Assembly: GCF_016741775.1 (NCBI RefSeq) | Contig: NZ_JAERRK010000001.1 | Location: 806,001 to 870,000 of the forward strand | Length of the DNA stretch: 64,000 nucleotides | Direction of reading: 5' to 3' | From: Streptomyces actinomycinicus | GTDB taxonomy: Bacteria > Actinomycetota > Actinomycetes > Streptomycetales > Streptomycetaceae | Shown: positions 15,825 through 24,668 of the stretch, in pieces | How the letters are laid out: the number at the start of each line of letters is the position of its first letter | Numbering within the stretch: position 1 is the first letter of the stretch | Position numbers and translations under genes: made by a program | The notes under the pieces: model-generated | What the model was told of the DNA's origin: nothing | Seen by the model: the letters and a program-made list of their open reading frames with translations, nothing else | The model's database searches: none

Positions 15825-18800
15825 ATGACGCCGGGGCGCAGGAGCAGTACCTTCACCCGCCTGCTGCGACACGGCTTCACCGACCCCTCCGCAGCCGAGC
15901 GCCTCCTCGACGCCCCCGAACTGGCCCCCGTCCGCGACGACCCGTTCCTCCTGGAGGCCCTGGGCGCCACGGCCGACCCGGACCTGGCCCTGCAGGGCCT
16001 GGTCCGCCTCCTGGAGGCCCAGCCCGACCCCACCGCCCACCGCGGACTGCTGGACACCCTCATCGCGGCCAAACCCCTGCGCGACCGCCTGCTGGGCATC
16101 CTCGGCGCCTCCTCCGCCCTCGCCGACCACCTCGCCCGCCACCCCGCCGACTGGCAGGCCCTGGTCACGTACGAGCCCCAGGACCTCCACCCGGGCGTCA
16201 CGGAGTTCGAACGCGGCCTGGCCGAGGCCACCGACCCGGTCTCCCTCCGCGTGGCCTACCGCCGCTGCCTGCTCTCCATCGCCGCCCGGGACGTCTGCGG
16301 CACCACGGACGTCGCCGAGACCGCCGCGGAACTCGCCGACCTGGCCACCGCCACCCTCCGCGCGGCCCTGGCCCTCGCCGAACGCTCGGCACCGGAGGAC
16401 GCGGCCGCCTGCCGCCTCGCGGTGATCGCGATGGGCAAGTGCGGCGGCCACGAGCTGAACTACGTCTCCGACGTGGACGTGATCTTCGTGGCGGAACCGG
16501 CCGAGGGCACCCCCGAGCCCCAGGCCCTCAAGTCCGCGACGAAACTCGCCTCCCACCTGATGCGGATCTGCTCCGAGACGACCGTCGAGGGCTCCATCTG
16601 GCCGGTCGACGCCAACCTCCGCCCCGAGGGCCGCAACGGCCCCCTCGTCCGCACCCTCAGCAGTCACCTCGCCTACTACCAACGCTGGGCGAAGACATGG
16701 GAGTTCCAGGCCCTCCTCAAGGCCCGCCCGGTGGCCGGCGACGCGGACCTCGGCCGGGCGTACGTCGACGCGCTCGAGCCCCTCGTCTGGAAGGCCGCGG
16801 AACGCGACAACTTCGTGGCGGACGTCCAGAAGATGCGCCGGCGCGTGGTCGAGAACATCCCCGCCGCCGAGATCGACCGTGAGCTGAAGCTCGGCCCCGG
16901 CGGCCTCAGGGACGTCGAATTCGCGGTGCAGCTCCTCCAGTTGGTGCACGGCCGCACCGACGCCGGCCTGCGCAGCGGCACCACCCTGGACGCCCTCCAG
17001 GCCCTGGCCGCCGGCGGCTACGTCGGCCGGGAGGACGCCGCCCGCCTGGACGAGGCGTACCGCTTCCTGCGCTCGCTGGAGCACCGCATCCAGCTCTACC
17101 GGCTGCGCCGCACCCACCTCGTCCCGGAGGCGGAGGCGGACCAGCGCCGTCTGGGCCGCTCCCTGGGCCTGCGCACCGACCCGGTGACCGGGCTGAACCG
17201 GGAGTGGAAGCGGCACTCCGGCGTCGTACGGCGGCTGCACGAGAAGCTGTTCTACCGCCCGCTGCTCGACGCGGTGGCCCAACTCGGCCCCGGTGAGACC
17301 CGGCTGAGCGCGGCGGCGGCCCGTGAACGCCTGGTGGCGCTCGGCTACGCCGACCCGGCCGCCGCCCTGCGCCACCTGGAGGCGCTGGCCTCCGGCGTGA
17401 CCCGCAAGGCGGCGATCCAGCGCACCCTCCTGCCGGTACTCCTCGGCTGGTTCGCCGACTCGGCCGACCCGGACGCGGGCCTGCTGAACTTCCGCAAGGT
17501 CTCCGACGCGCTCGGCAAGACACCCTGGTACCTCAGGCTCCTGCGGGACGAGGGCGCGGCGGCCGAGAACCTGGCCCGCGTCCTGTCGGCGGGCCGTCTC
17601 GCCCCCGACCTGCTGATGCGCGCCCCCGAGGCGGTCGCGCTGCTCGGCGACGGCACCGGCGCGGGCCCGGTGGCCCTCGGCGGCGGCCTGGCCCCCCGCG
17701 ACCGCGGCCAGCTGGAGCAGGAGATCCTCGCCGCGGTGCGCCGGGCCGGGAACGCCGAGCAGGGCGTCACGGCGGCCCGTGGCGTCCGCCGCCGCGAGCT
17801 GTTCCGTACCGCCGCCGCCGACATCGTCGGCTCCTACGGCACCGAGACCAGCCCCGCCGAGGCCGACCAGGGCGCCCTGGTGGACCGGGTCGGCGCCGCC
17901 GTCTCGGACCTCACCCGGGCCACCCTCGCCGGGACCCTGCGCGCGGTCGTCCGGGACGGCTGGGGCGACACCCTGCCCACCCGGTTCGCGATCATCGGGA
18001 TGGGCCGCTTCGGCGGCCATGAGCTGGGTTACGGCTCCGACGCCGACGTGCTCTTCGTCCACGAGCCGCAGGACGGGGTGGACGAGCACGAGGCGGCCGC
18101 CGCCGCGAACAAGGTGGTCGCCGAGATGCGCCGCCTGCTGCAGCTGCCCAGCGCCGACCCGCCGCTGCTCATCGACGCCGGCCTGCGCCCGGAGGGCAAG
18201 TCGGGACCGCTGGTGCGCACCCTGAAGTCGTACGAGGCGTACTACCGGCGCTGGTCCCTGGTCTGGGAGTCGCAGGCGCTGCTGCGGGCCGAGCCGGTGG
18301 CCGGCGACGAGGACCTGGGCCGGCGGTTCATCGAGCTGATCGACCCCCTGCGCCACCCGGTGAACGGCCTCACCGAGGAGTCCGTGCGCGAGATCCGCCG
18401 GCTGAAGGCACGGATGGAGTCCGAGCGGCTGCCGCGGGGCGCCGACCCCAAACTGCACACGAAGCTCGGCCCCGGCGGCCTGTCCGACGTCGAGTGGACC
18501 GTCCAGCTGCTCCAGCTCCGGCACGGCCACCGCGTGCCCGGCCTGCGCACCACCCGCACCCGCGGGGCCCTGGCCGCCGCCCGCCAGGCGGGGCTGCTGT
18601 CCGCCGAGGAGCAGGAGACCCTGGACGAGGCGTGGGTGCTCGCCACCCGGGTGCGCAACGCGGTCATGCTGGTCCGCGGCCGGGCCGGGGACACCTTCCC
18701 GACCGAGCCGCGCGAGCTGGCCGCCGTCGGCCGGTACCTGGGCTACGGCGCCGGGCACGTCGGGGACATGCTGGACGCGTACCGGCGCACCACCCGCCGG

Positions 18801-18839
18801 GCGCGCACGGTCGTGGACGAGCTGTTCTACGCCGACTGA
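15825..18839 (+). CDS. glnE: Bifunctional glutamine synthetase adenylyltransferase/adenylyl-removing enzyme
   Basis: A 1004-residue GlnE. Two nucleotidyltransferase domains are seen: the N-terminal removal domain with GGHELNYVSDVDV (about residue 206) and GGLRDVEFAVQLLQL, and the C-terminal adenylyltransferase with GGHELGYGSDADV (about 730) and GGLSDVEWTVQLLQL, joined by a helical region. It attaches AMP to a Tyr of GlnA (also in this window) when nitrogen is plentiful and removes it when scarce. The ATG at 15825 is preceded by GGGGAGG. A -10-like TAGGCT lies at 15780-15785. It ends 13 bases inside the 3' end of the convergent PAP2 gene. Confidence 0.95.
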   Translation: MTPGRRSSTFTRLLRHGFTDPSAAERLLDAPELAPVRDDPFLLEALGATADPDLALQGLVRLLEAQPDPTAHRGLLDTLIAAKPLRDRLLGILGASSALADHLARHPADWQALVTYEPQDLHPGVTEFERGLAEATDPVSLRVAYRRCLLSIAARDVCGTTDVAETAAELADLATATLRAALALAERSAPEDAAACRLAVIAMGKCGGHELNYVSDVDVIFVAEPAEGTPEPQALKSATKLASHLMRICSETTVEGSIWPVDANLRPEGRNGPLVRTLSSHLAYYQRWAKTWEFQALLKARPVAGDADLGRAYVDALEPLVWKAAERDNFVADVQKMRRRVVENIPAAEIDRELKLGPGGLRDVEFAVQLLQLVHGRTDAGLRSGTTLDALQALAAGGYVGREDAARLDEAYRFLRSLEHRIQLYRLRRTHLVPEAEADQRRLGRSLGLRTDPVTGLNREWKRHSGVVRRLHEKLFYRPLLDAVAQLGPGETRLSAAAARERLVALGYADPAAALRHLEALASGVTRKAAIQRTLLPVLLGWFADSADPDAGLLNFRKVSDALGKTPWYLRLLRDEGAAAENLARVLSAGRLAPDLLMRAPEAVALLGDGTGAGPVALGGGLAPRDRGQLEQEILAAVRRAGNAEQGVTAARGVRRRELFRTAAADIVGSYGTETSPAEADQGALVDRVGAAVSDLTRATLAGTLRAVVRDGWGDTLPTRFAIIGMGRFGGHELGYGSDADVLFVHEPQDGVDEHEAAAAANKVVAEMRRLLQLPSADPPLLIDAGLRPEGKSGPLVRTLKSYEAYYRRWSLVWESQALLRAEPVAGDEDLGRRFIELIDPLRHPVNGLTEESVREIRRLKARMESERLPRGADPKLHTKLGPGGLSDVEWTVQLLQLRHGHRVPGLRTTRTRGALAAARQAGLLSAEEQETLDEAWVLATRVRNAVMLVRGRAGDTFPTEPRELAAVGRYLGYGAGHVGDMLDAYRRTTRRARTVVDELFYAD

Positions 18840-19684
18840 CGTACCGGCTCGCCCGCGCGCGCCGGTACCCGCCGGGGCAGCAGGTAGGGCAGGTCGCCGT
18901 ACCACAGCCGGGCCACCGCGAAGCCGAAGGCCATGCAGAGGACACCGCCCACCGCGTCCAGCCAGAAGTGGTTGGCCGTGGCGACGATCACCGCCAGGGT
19001 CGCCACCGGGTACAGCAGGCCCAGAACCCGCGCCCACGGCACCGACGCCAGCGCGAAGATCGTCAGCCCGCACCACAGCGACCAGCCGATGTGCATCGAC
19101 GGCATCGCCGCGTACTGGTTCGACATGTGCTTGAGGTCACCGGAGGCCATCGACCCCCAGGTGTGGTGAACCATCACGGTGTCCACGAAGCGCCCGCCGT
19201 GCATGAGCCGGGGCGGTGCGAGCGGGAACAGGTAGTAACCGACGAGGGCCACGCCCGTGGTGGCGAACAGTGTCAGCCGGGTCGCCGCGTACCGGCCGGG
19301 ATGCCACCGGTACAGCCACACCAGCACCCCGAGCGTGAGGACGAAGTGCAGTGTGGCGTAGTAGTAGTTCATGCCCACGATCAGCCAATTCACCGAATTC
19401 GCGGCATGGTTGACCGACTGCTCGACGGCGATGCCCAGCTCGTGCTCGACGCGCAGGATCCAGTCCGCGTTGCGCAGGGCCGCGCCCCGCTGTTCCGGGA
19501 CGGCGTTGCGGATCAGTGAGTACGTCCAGTAACTCACCGCGATCAGAAGGATCTCGAACCACAGCCGGGGCCGTCGCGGACGCCGTAGCCGGCCCAGCGG
19601 ACCCCGTCGGTACTCGCCCGTGACGGCTCCTGGAACGGCCACCTCCTCGCGACCTTCCTGCTGTGTCACGGTCGAGTCACTCAT
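18827..19684 (-). CDS. PAP2 superfamily integral membrane phosphatase
   Basis: A 285-residue protein with about six membrane spans. The PAP2 catalytic signature is spread as AAMPSMHIGWS (motif 2, with the SxxH-like segment) and ATANHFWLDAVGG (motif 3, catalytic His and Asp). These are the features of the actinobacterial inositolphosphotransferase-like branch, which handles lipid phosphates or phosphoinositol. The ATG at 19684 and a GTG two codons upstream are both possible; neither has a good ribosome site. Its last bases overlap the end of glnE on the other strand. Confidence 0.87.
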   Translation of the reverse strand: MSDSTVTQQEGREEVAVPGAVTGEYRRGPLGRLRRPRRPRLWFEILLIAVSYWTYSLIRNAVPEQRGAALRNADWILRVEHELGIAVEQSVNHAANSVNWLIVGMNYYYATLHFVLTLGVLVWLYRWHPGRYAATRLTLFATTGVALVGYYLFPLAPPRLMHGGRFVDTVMVHHTWGSMASGDLKHMSNQYAAMPSMHIGWSLWCGLTIFALASVPWARVLGLLYPVATLAVIVATANHFWLDAVGGVLCMAFGFAVARLWYGDLPYLLPRRVPARAGEPVRQSA

Positions 19685-19752
19685 AGGCACAGAGTCTGCC
19701 AGAAAAGGCTTCCTCGACCGATCATCCCCTGGTCGGGTCCGCAGCGCACCTT

Positions 19753-20880
19753 CTACGGCGTACGGAGGACATGGGGGGCCGATGCCGTCGAGCCGCGCAC
19801 CACCAGTTCCGGCATGAAGACGAACTCGCTGTGCGGTGCCGGTGTCCCGCCGATCTCCTCCAGCAGCGTGCGCACCGCGGCCTGCCCCATCGCCGGGACC
19901 GGCTTGCGGACGGTCGTCAGCGGCGGATCGGTGAAGGCGATCAGCGGGGAGTCGTCGAACCCGACCACCGACACGTCCCGGGGCACCTCCAGGCCGCGCT
20001 GCCGGGCCGCCCGTATGGCCCCCAGCGCCATCATGTCGCTGGCGCAGACCACCGCGGTGCAGTCCCGGTCGATCAGCGCCGTCGCCGCCGCCTGGCCGCC
20101 CTCCAGGGTGTACAGCGAGTGCTGGACCAGCTCGGTCTCGACGGTCTCCGCGGCGAGCCCCAGGCGGTCCTGCATCGCCCGGACGAAACCCTCGATCTTG
20201 CGCTGCACCGGCACGAACCGTTTCGGCCCGAGCGCCAGCCCGATCCTGGTGTGCCCGAGCGAGGCCAGGTGCGTCACGGCCAGCGTCATGGCCGCCCGGT
20301 CGTCGGGGGAGATGAACGGCGCCTGCACCTTCGGCGAGAACCCGTCCACCAGCACGAACGGCACGCCCTGCGCCCGCAGCCGCTCGTAGCGCTGCATGTC
20401 GGCGGTGGTGTCGGCGTGCAGCCCTGAGACGTAGATGATCCCGGCGACCCCGCGGTCCACGAGCATCTCGGTCAGCTCGTCCTCGGTCGATCCGCCGGGG
20501 GTCTGCGTGGCGAGCACCGGCGTGTAGCCCTGGCGGGTCAGCGCCTGGCCGATGACCTGGGCCAGGGCCGGGAATATCGGATTCTCCAGCTCCGGCGTGA
20601 TCAGACCCACCAGGCCCTCGCTGCGCTGCCGCAGCCGCACCGGCCGCTCGTAGCCCAGTACGTCCAGCGCGGCGAGCACGGACTGGCGGGTGGTGGCGGC
20701 GACGCCCGGCTTCCCGTTGAGGACCCGGCTGACAGTCGCTTCGCTCACCCCCGCCTGCGCAGCGATGTCAGCAAGCCGTGTGGTCACGGCACTGGACTGT
20801 ACCGGTCGTATCTGCCCTTGCACACCGGCCGGACGCCGGGCGCGGGCGGCCGCACGGCCCGCCGTGGATTGCTGCGTCAT
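19753..20880 (-). CDS. malR: LacI family maltose/amylase repressor MalR
   Basis: A LacI-type repressor: helix-turn-helix TRLADIAAQAGVSEATVSRVLNG, hinge, then a periplasmic-binding-like effector domain (GLVGLITPELENPIFPAL to GFDDSPLIAFTDPPLTTV). The ATG at 20880 gives 375 residues and has GAGGGAG before it; the shorter 344-residue form from GTG 20787 matches the length I recall for S. coelicolor MalR, so the start is uncertain. It diverges from malE and the gap holds several CTTGCA boxes. MalR/Reg1 represses malEFG and amylase genes in Streptomyces and is relieved by maltose or maltodextrins. Confidence 0.92.
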   Translation of the reverse strand: MTQQSTAGRAAARARRPAGVQGQIRPVQSSAVTTRLADIAAQAGVSEATVSRVLNGKPGVAATTRQSVLAALDVLGYERPVRLRQRSEGLVGLITPELENPIFPALAQVIGQALTRQGYTPVLATQTPGGSTEDELTEMLVDRGVAGIIYVSGLHADTTADMQRYERLRAQGVPFVLVDGFSPKVQAPFISPDDRAAMTLAVTHLASLGHTRIGLALGPKRFVPVQRKIEGFVRAMQDRLGLAAETVETELVQHSLYTLEGGQAAATALIDRDCTAVVCASDMMALGAIRAARQRGLEVPRDVSVVGFDDSPLIAFTDPPLTTVRKPVPAMGQAAVRTLLEEIGGTPAPHSEFVFMPELVVRGSTASAPHVLRTP

Positions 20881-20913
20881 CGCGCTCCCTCGTCCTTCTG
20901 TGAGACTCGTACG

Positions 20914-21044
20914 GCAAGAACTTGCAGAGTCTTGCACAAATGAGCCGCTCCGCGCTGATCGGCGACGGAACACGGTCGCCAAAGGGCCTCGCGCAGGTCA
21001 CGACCGCGTAACCTCCGGGTTTCCTTGCACTTTTTTTCTGCAAG
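20914..21044. promoter_or_regulatory. MalR operator boxes in the malR-malE intergenic region
   Basis: CTTGCA occurs directly repeated at 20921-20926 and 20931-20936, again at 21024-21029, and inverted at 21039-21044 (TGCAAG), the last two forming a dyad over a 9-base T-rich spacer. GCAAG at 20914-20918 forms another dyad with the first box. The two clusters lie near malR and near malE respectively, as expected for a shared repressor. The boxes match the CTTGCAG-type elements described for Reg1/MalR. Confidence 0.75.
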
Positions 21045-21174
21045 GTCTTTCGCAACGCTTACATCGCTGTTACGTTCCGAGTCGCCCGGCCGCGGCAACG
21101 GCGCAGTCGGCAAGTCGCAGGGGCGGACGGGACCGCCCTCTGTACCACTCGGGCTTGAACCTCAAGGAGAACTC

Positions 21175-22449
21175 ATGCGGCGTGGCATAGCGGCCTCCGC
21201 GCTGGTGGCGTCCCTCGCCCTCACGGCGACGGCGTGCGGCGGGAGCGACAACGACAGCGGCAAGTCGGACGGCCCGGTCACCATCACCTGGTGGGACACC
21301 TCCAACGCCACCAATGAGGCGCCGGCGTACAAGGCCCTGGTCCAGCAGTTCGAGGCTGCCAACAAGAACATCAAGGTCAAGTACGTCAACGTCCCCTTCG
21401 ACCAGGCGCAGAACAAGTTCGACACCGCGGCCGGTGCCACGGGCGCCCCGGACGTGCTGCGCTCCGAGGTGGGCTGGACCCCCGCCTTCGCCAAGAAGGG
21501 CTACTTCCTGCCGCTGGACGGCACCGACGCCCTCTCCGAGCAGGGCAAGTTCGAGCCGAACCTGATCAAGCAGGCCCAGTACGAGGGCAAGACCTACGGC
21601 GTGCCGTTCGTCACCGACACCCTCGCGCTGGTCTACAACAAGGCCCTGTTCAAGAAGGCCGGCATCACCGAGGCCCCCAAGACCTGGGACGAGCTGAAGG
21701 CCGACGCCGCCAAGATCAAGAGCAAGGCCGGGGTCGACGGCTACTGGGGCTCCACCCAGGCCTACTACGCCCAGACCTTCCTCTACGGCGAGGGCACCGA
21801 CACCGTCGACGTCGCCGCCAAGAAGATCACCGTGAACTCGGCCGAGGCCAAGAAGGGCTACGGCACCTGGCTGAGCCTGTTCTCCGGCAAGGGCCTGCAC
21901 AAGGCCGACACCACCGCCGACGCCTACGCCCACATCCAGGACGCGTTCGTCAACGGCAAGGTCGCCGCGATCGTCCAGGGACCCTGGGAGATCACGAACT
22001 TCTACAAGGGCAGCGCCTTCAAGGACAAGGCGAACCTCGGCATCGCCACCGTCCCGGCCGGCTCCACCGGCAAGGCGGGCGCCCCGACCGGCGGCCACAA
22101 CCTCGCGGTCTACGCCGGCTCGGACAAGGCCCACCAGCAGGCGGCGCTGAAGTTCGTGAAGTTCATGACCTCGGCGAAGTCCCAGGAGGCCATCGCCCTG
22201 AAGAACTCCACCCTGCCCACCCGCTCCGACGCCTACACCGCCCAGGTCAAGGCCGACCCCGGCATCGCCGGCTACCAGGGCGTCCTGAGCGCCGCCCAGC
22301 CCCGCCCGGCCCTGCCCGAGTACAGCAGCCTGTGGACCCCGCTCGACCAGGAGCTGCCGAAGATCGCCGGCGGCAAGGTGTCGCTGGACAAGGGCCTGAG
22401 CAACGCCGAACTGGCCATCTCCAAGCTCGTGACCGGCTTCAGCAAGTGA
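21175..22449 (+). CDS. malE: Maltose/maltodextrin ABC transporter binding lipoprotein
   Basis: A 424-residue solute-binding lipoprotein. The ATG at 21175 follows AAGGAGA. The signal peptide ends at a lipobox-like TATAC with Cys20 region followed by GGSDNDSGK, so it is tethered to the outer membrane face. The mature part follows the cluster 1 (MalE) pattern: PVTITWWDTSNATNE, VPFDQAQNKF, TYGVPFVTDTLALVYNKALF. It captures maltose and maltodextrins released by the amylase and pullulanase encoded downstream and delivers them to MalFG. A stem-loop separates it from malF. Confidence 0.94.
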   Translation: MRRGIAASALVASLALTATACGGSDNDSGKSDGPVTITWWDTSNATNEAPAYKALVQQFEAANKNIKVKYVNVPFDQAQNKFDTAAGATGAPDVLRSEVGWTPAFAKKGYFLPLDGTDALSEQGKFEPNLIKQAQYEGKTYGVPFVTDTLALVYNKALFKKAGITEAPKTWDELKADAAKIKSKAGVDGYWGSTQAYYAQTFLYGEGTDTVDVAAKKITVNSAEAKKGYGTWLSLFSGKGLHKADTTADAYAHIQDAFVNGKVAAIVQGPWEITNFYKGSAFKDKANLGIATVPAGSTGKAGAPTGGHNLAVYAGSDKAHQQAALKFVKFMTSAKSQEAIALKNSTLPTRSDAYTAQVKADPGIAGYQGVLSAAQPRPALPEYSSLWTPLDQELPKIAGGKVSLDKGLSNAELAISKLVTGFSK

Positions 22450-22454
22450 GCCCC

Positions 22455-22504
22455 GGTGGCCGTCGGATCCTCTCGTGACGGAGGGGAAGGATCCGGCGGC
22501 CACC
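22455..22504 (+). terminator. Stem-loop between malE and malF, likely attenuating or mRNA-stabilising
   Basis: Arms 22455-22470 and 22489-22504 pair over 16 positions with a single T-G wobble, with an 18-base loop. No T run follows. It starts six bases after the malE stop, where such structures commonly let the binding-protein message outnumber that of the membrane subunits. Confidence 0.6.
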
Positions 22505-22550
22505 GCCCTGTGCCCGGCCCAACCCCGTGAACCATTGAAGGTGTCGAACC

Positions 22551-23555
22551 ATGACAGTCGCCATCGACCGCGCGACCGGCAAGCGCCGCGGTGACCGCGC
22601 GCCTCGGCCCGGGCTGGGGCAGCGCTTGAAGAACGGCCTCCAGAAGTACTGGTACGCCTACGCGATGATCGCCCCGGTGGTCATCGTGCTCGGTGTTCTC
22701 GTGGGCTACCCGCTGGCGCGGGGCGTCTACCTCACGCTCACCGACGCCAACAGCCTCAACTCGGCGCGCACGATCGGCGTCAACCACATCGACGCCACCT
22801 ACAAGTTCATCGGCCTCGACAACTACCAGGACATCCTGTTCGGCCCCACGGCCTACGACCGCTTCTGGTCCCACTTCCTGTGGACCGTGGTCTGGACGGT
22901 CGCCTGCGTGGCCCTGCACTACACCATCGGACTGGGCCTCGCGCTCATGCTCAACGAGAAGCTGCGCGGCCGCACCGCCTACCGGCTGCTGCTCGTGCTG
23001 CCCTGGGCCGTGCCGACCTTCGTCACCGTCTTCTCCTGGCGGATCATGCTCGCCGACTCCGGTGTGCTCAACCAGATCCTCGGCTCCCTGCACCTGCCCC
23101 AGCCGGAATGGCTGGAGGACACCTTCTGGCAGCGGTTCGCCGCGGTCATGGTCAACACCTGGTGCGGTGTGCCGTTCATGATGCTCTCCCTGCTCGGCGG
23201 CCTGCAGTCCATCGACTCCTCGCTCTACGAGGCCGCGGAGATGGACGGCGCGAGCGCCTGGCAGCGCTTCCGGCACGTCACGCTGCCCGGTCTGCGCTCG
23301 GTCAGCTCCACCGTCGTGCTGCTCGGCATCATCTGGACCTTCAACCAGTTCGTCATCATCTTCCTGCTGTTCGGCAAGAACTCCGCCCCGGACGCCCAGA
23401 TCCTCGTCACCTGGGCCTACGCACTGGGCTTCGGCCAGCAGCCACGGGACTTCGCCCAGTCCGCCGCCTACGGCGTGCTGCTGCTGTCGATCCTGACCGT
23501 CTTCACCTCCTTCTACTTCCGCTGGCTGAAGCGCAATGACCAGCTCGCCGTCTGA
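22551..23555 (+). CDS. malF: Maltose ABC transporter permease MalF
   Basis: A 334-residue permease with six predicted spans. The coupling helix has the EAA motif of sugar permeases: YEAAEMDGASAWQRFRHVTLPGL. The first span follows WYAYAMIAPVVIVLGVLVGYP. It forms the membrane channel with MalG. No ATPase gene is in the operon; in Streptomyces the shared ATPase MsiK, encoded elsewhere, energises this transporter. The ATG at 22551 sits about 100 bases after malE, past a hairpin, and malG follows after 19 bases. Confidence 0.94.
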   Translation: MTVAIDRATGKRRGDRAPRPGLGQRLKNGLQKYWYAYAMIAPVVIVLGVLVGYPLARGVYLTLTDANSLNSARTIGVNHIDATYKFIGLDNYQDILFGPTAYDRFWSHFLWTVVWTVACVALHYTIGLGLALMLNEKLRGRTAYRLLLVLPWAVPTFVTVFSWRIMLADSGVLNQILGSLHLPQPEWLEDTFWQRFAAVMVNTWCGVPFMMLSLLGGLQSIDSSLYEAAEMDGASAWQRFRHVTLPGLRSVSSTVVLLGIIWTFNQFVIIFLLFGKNSAPDAQILVTWAYALGFGQQPRDFAQSAAYGVLLLSILTVFTSFYFRWLKRNDQLAV

Positions 23556-23574
23556 CGCCGCAGGAGCCGCCGCC

Positions 23575-24480
23575 ATGAGCACCACGACCCTGGACAAGAC
23601 CGAGACCGCACCGGCTCCCGCCCCGGCGCCCCGGCGCCGCGTCCGCCGGCGGGGCGAGCGCGGCCCGCTCGGCGCCGCCCTGCTGCACGGCGGCCTCGCC
23701 GTGGCGAGCCTCATCGCGGTGGCCCCGGTGGCCTGGCTGTTCTACCTGTCCCTCGGCCCGGACAAGGAGGACTACCTGCACCCGGGCGAGATCGCGGGCA
23801 AGCTGACCCTGTCCAACTACCGCTTCGTGCTGGAGGACACCGCGTTCTTCGACTGGTTCAAGTCGACGCTGATCGTGGCCCTCGGCACCACCTTCATCGG
23901 TGTCTTCGTCGCCGCCACCACCGGCTACGCGGTCTCCCGCATGCGCTTCCCCGGCTACAAGCAGCTGATGTGGGTGCTGCTGCTCACCCAGGCCTTCCCG
24001 ATCGCCATCCTGATCGTGCCGATGTACGAGATCTTCAGCGAACTCGGTCTGATCGACACCTACTGGTCGCTGATCATCATCAACTGTTCCACCGCGGTCC
24101 CGTACAGCGCCTGGCTGCTCAAGGGGTACTTCGACACCATCCCCTTCGAGATCGACGAGGCCGGACGTGTGGACGGGCTGAGCCCCTTCGGCACCTTCTT
24201 CCGGCTCATCCTCCCGCTGGCCCGCCCGGGCCTGGCCGTCGCCGCGTTCTACAACTTCATCACCGCCGTCGGCGAGGTCGCCTTCGCGACCACCTTCATG
24301 CTGGACGACTCCAAGTACACCTTCGCCGTCGGCCTGCAGACCTTCGTCAGCGAGCACGACGCCCAGTGGAACTACATGGCCGCCACCGCGGTGCTGATCG
24401 CGATACCCGTGACCGTGTTCTTCTACCTCGTGCAGAAGAACCTCGTCACCGGCCTCACCGCCGGCGGCACCAAGGGCTGA
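23575..24480 (+). CDS. malG: Maltose ABC transporter permease MalG
   Basis: A 301-residue permease with six spans and the MalG-type EAA loop DEAGRVDGLSPFGTFFRLILPLARPGL. The start at 23575 (MSTTTLDKTE) was chosen because CAGGAG lies upstream and an earlier in-frame ATG (23536) lies inside malF and adds a non-conserved head. It pairs with MalF. A strong terminator follows before the alpha-glucosidase gene, so malEFG forms one unit. Confidence 0.94.
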   Translation: MSTTTLDKTETAPAPAPAPRRRVRRRGERGPLGAALLHGGLAVASLIAVAPVAWLFYLSLGPDKEDYLHPGEIAGKLTLSNYRFVLEDTAFFDWFKSTLIVALGTTFIGVFVAATTGYAVSRMRFPGYKQLMWVLLLTQAFPIAILIVPMYEIFSELGLIDTYWSLIIINCSTAVPYSAWLLKGYFDTIPFEIDEAGRVDGLSPFGTFFRLILPLARPGLAVAAFYNFITAVGEVAFATTFMLDDSKYTFAVGLQTFVSEHDAQWNYMAATAVLIAIPVTVFFYLVQKNLVTGLTAGGTKG

Positions 24481-24522
24481 CGCCCGCCGGAAACAGGCTC
24501 CCGCGCGCACGGTCGCGCGGGT

Positions 24523-24570
24523 AGGCGGGCCGCGGTGCCCATCCGACCCCGCTGTCACCGCGGCCCGCCT
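24523..24570 (+). terminator. Strong hairpin after malG
   Basis: Perfect 15-bp arms at 24523-24537 and 24556-24570 with an 18-base loop and no T run, the usual Streptomyces style. It separates malEFG from the alpha-glucosidase gene, which may have its own promoter or be reached by readthrough. Confidence 0.75.
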
Positions 24571-24668
24571 CGCACCTTCCGTCCGCCGCCGTACCCACGC
24601 CCACCACTGCCCTTCCCCCCACTCTCGACCGCGTTCGAGCGGGGGACCTCCATCGCATCAAGGACGCC

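Noticed and set aside
14586..19076. A very long open frame of about 1500 codons on the minus strand opposite glnE
   Set aside because: It is a GC-bias shadow of glnE. It lacks a ribosome site and has Gly/Ala/Arg-heavy content without domains, while the plus-strand frame is a full GlnE.
20881..20982. A MalR start at 20982 giving 409 residues
   Set aside because: The added head is non-conserved and lacks a ribosome site; 20880 has GAGGGAG, and 20787 fits the known family length.
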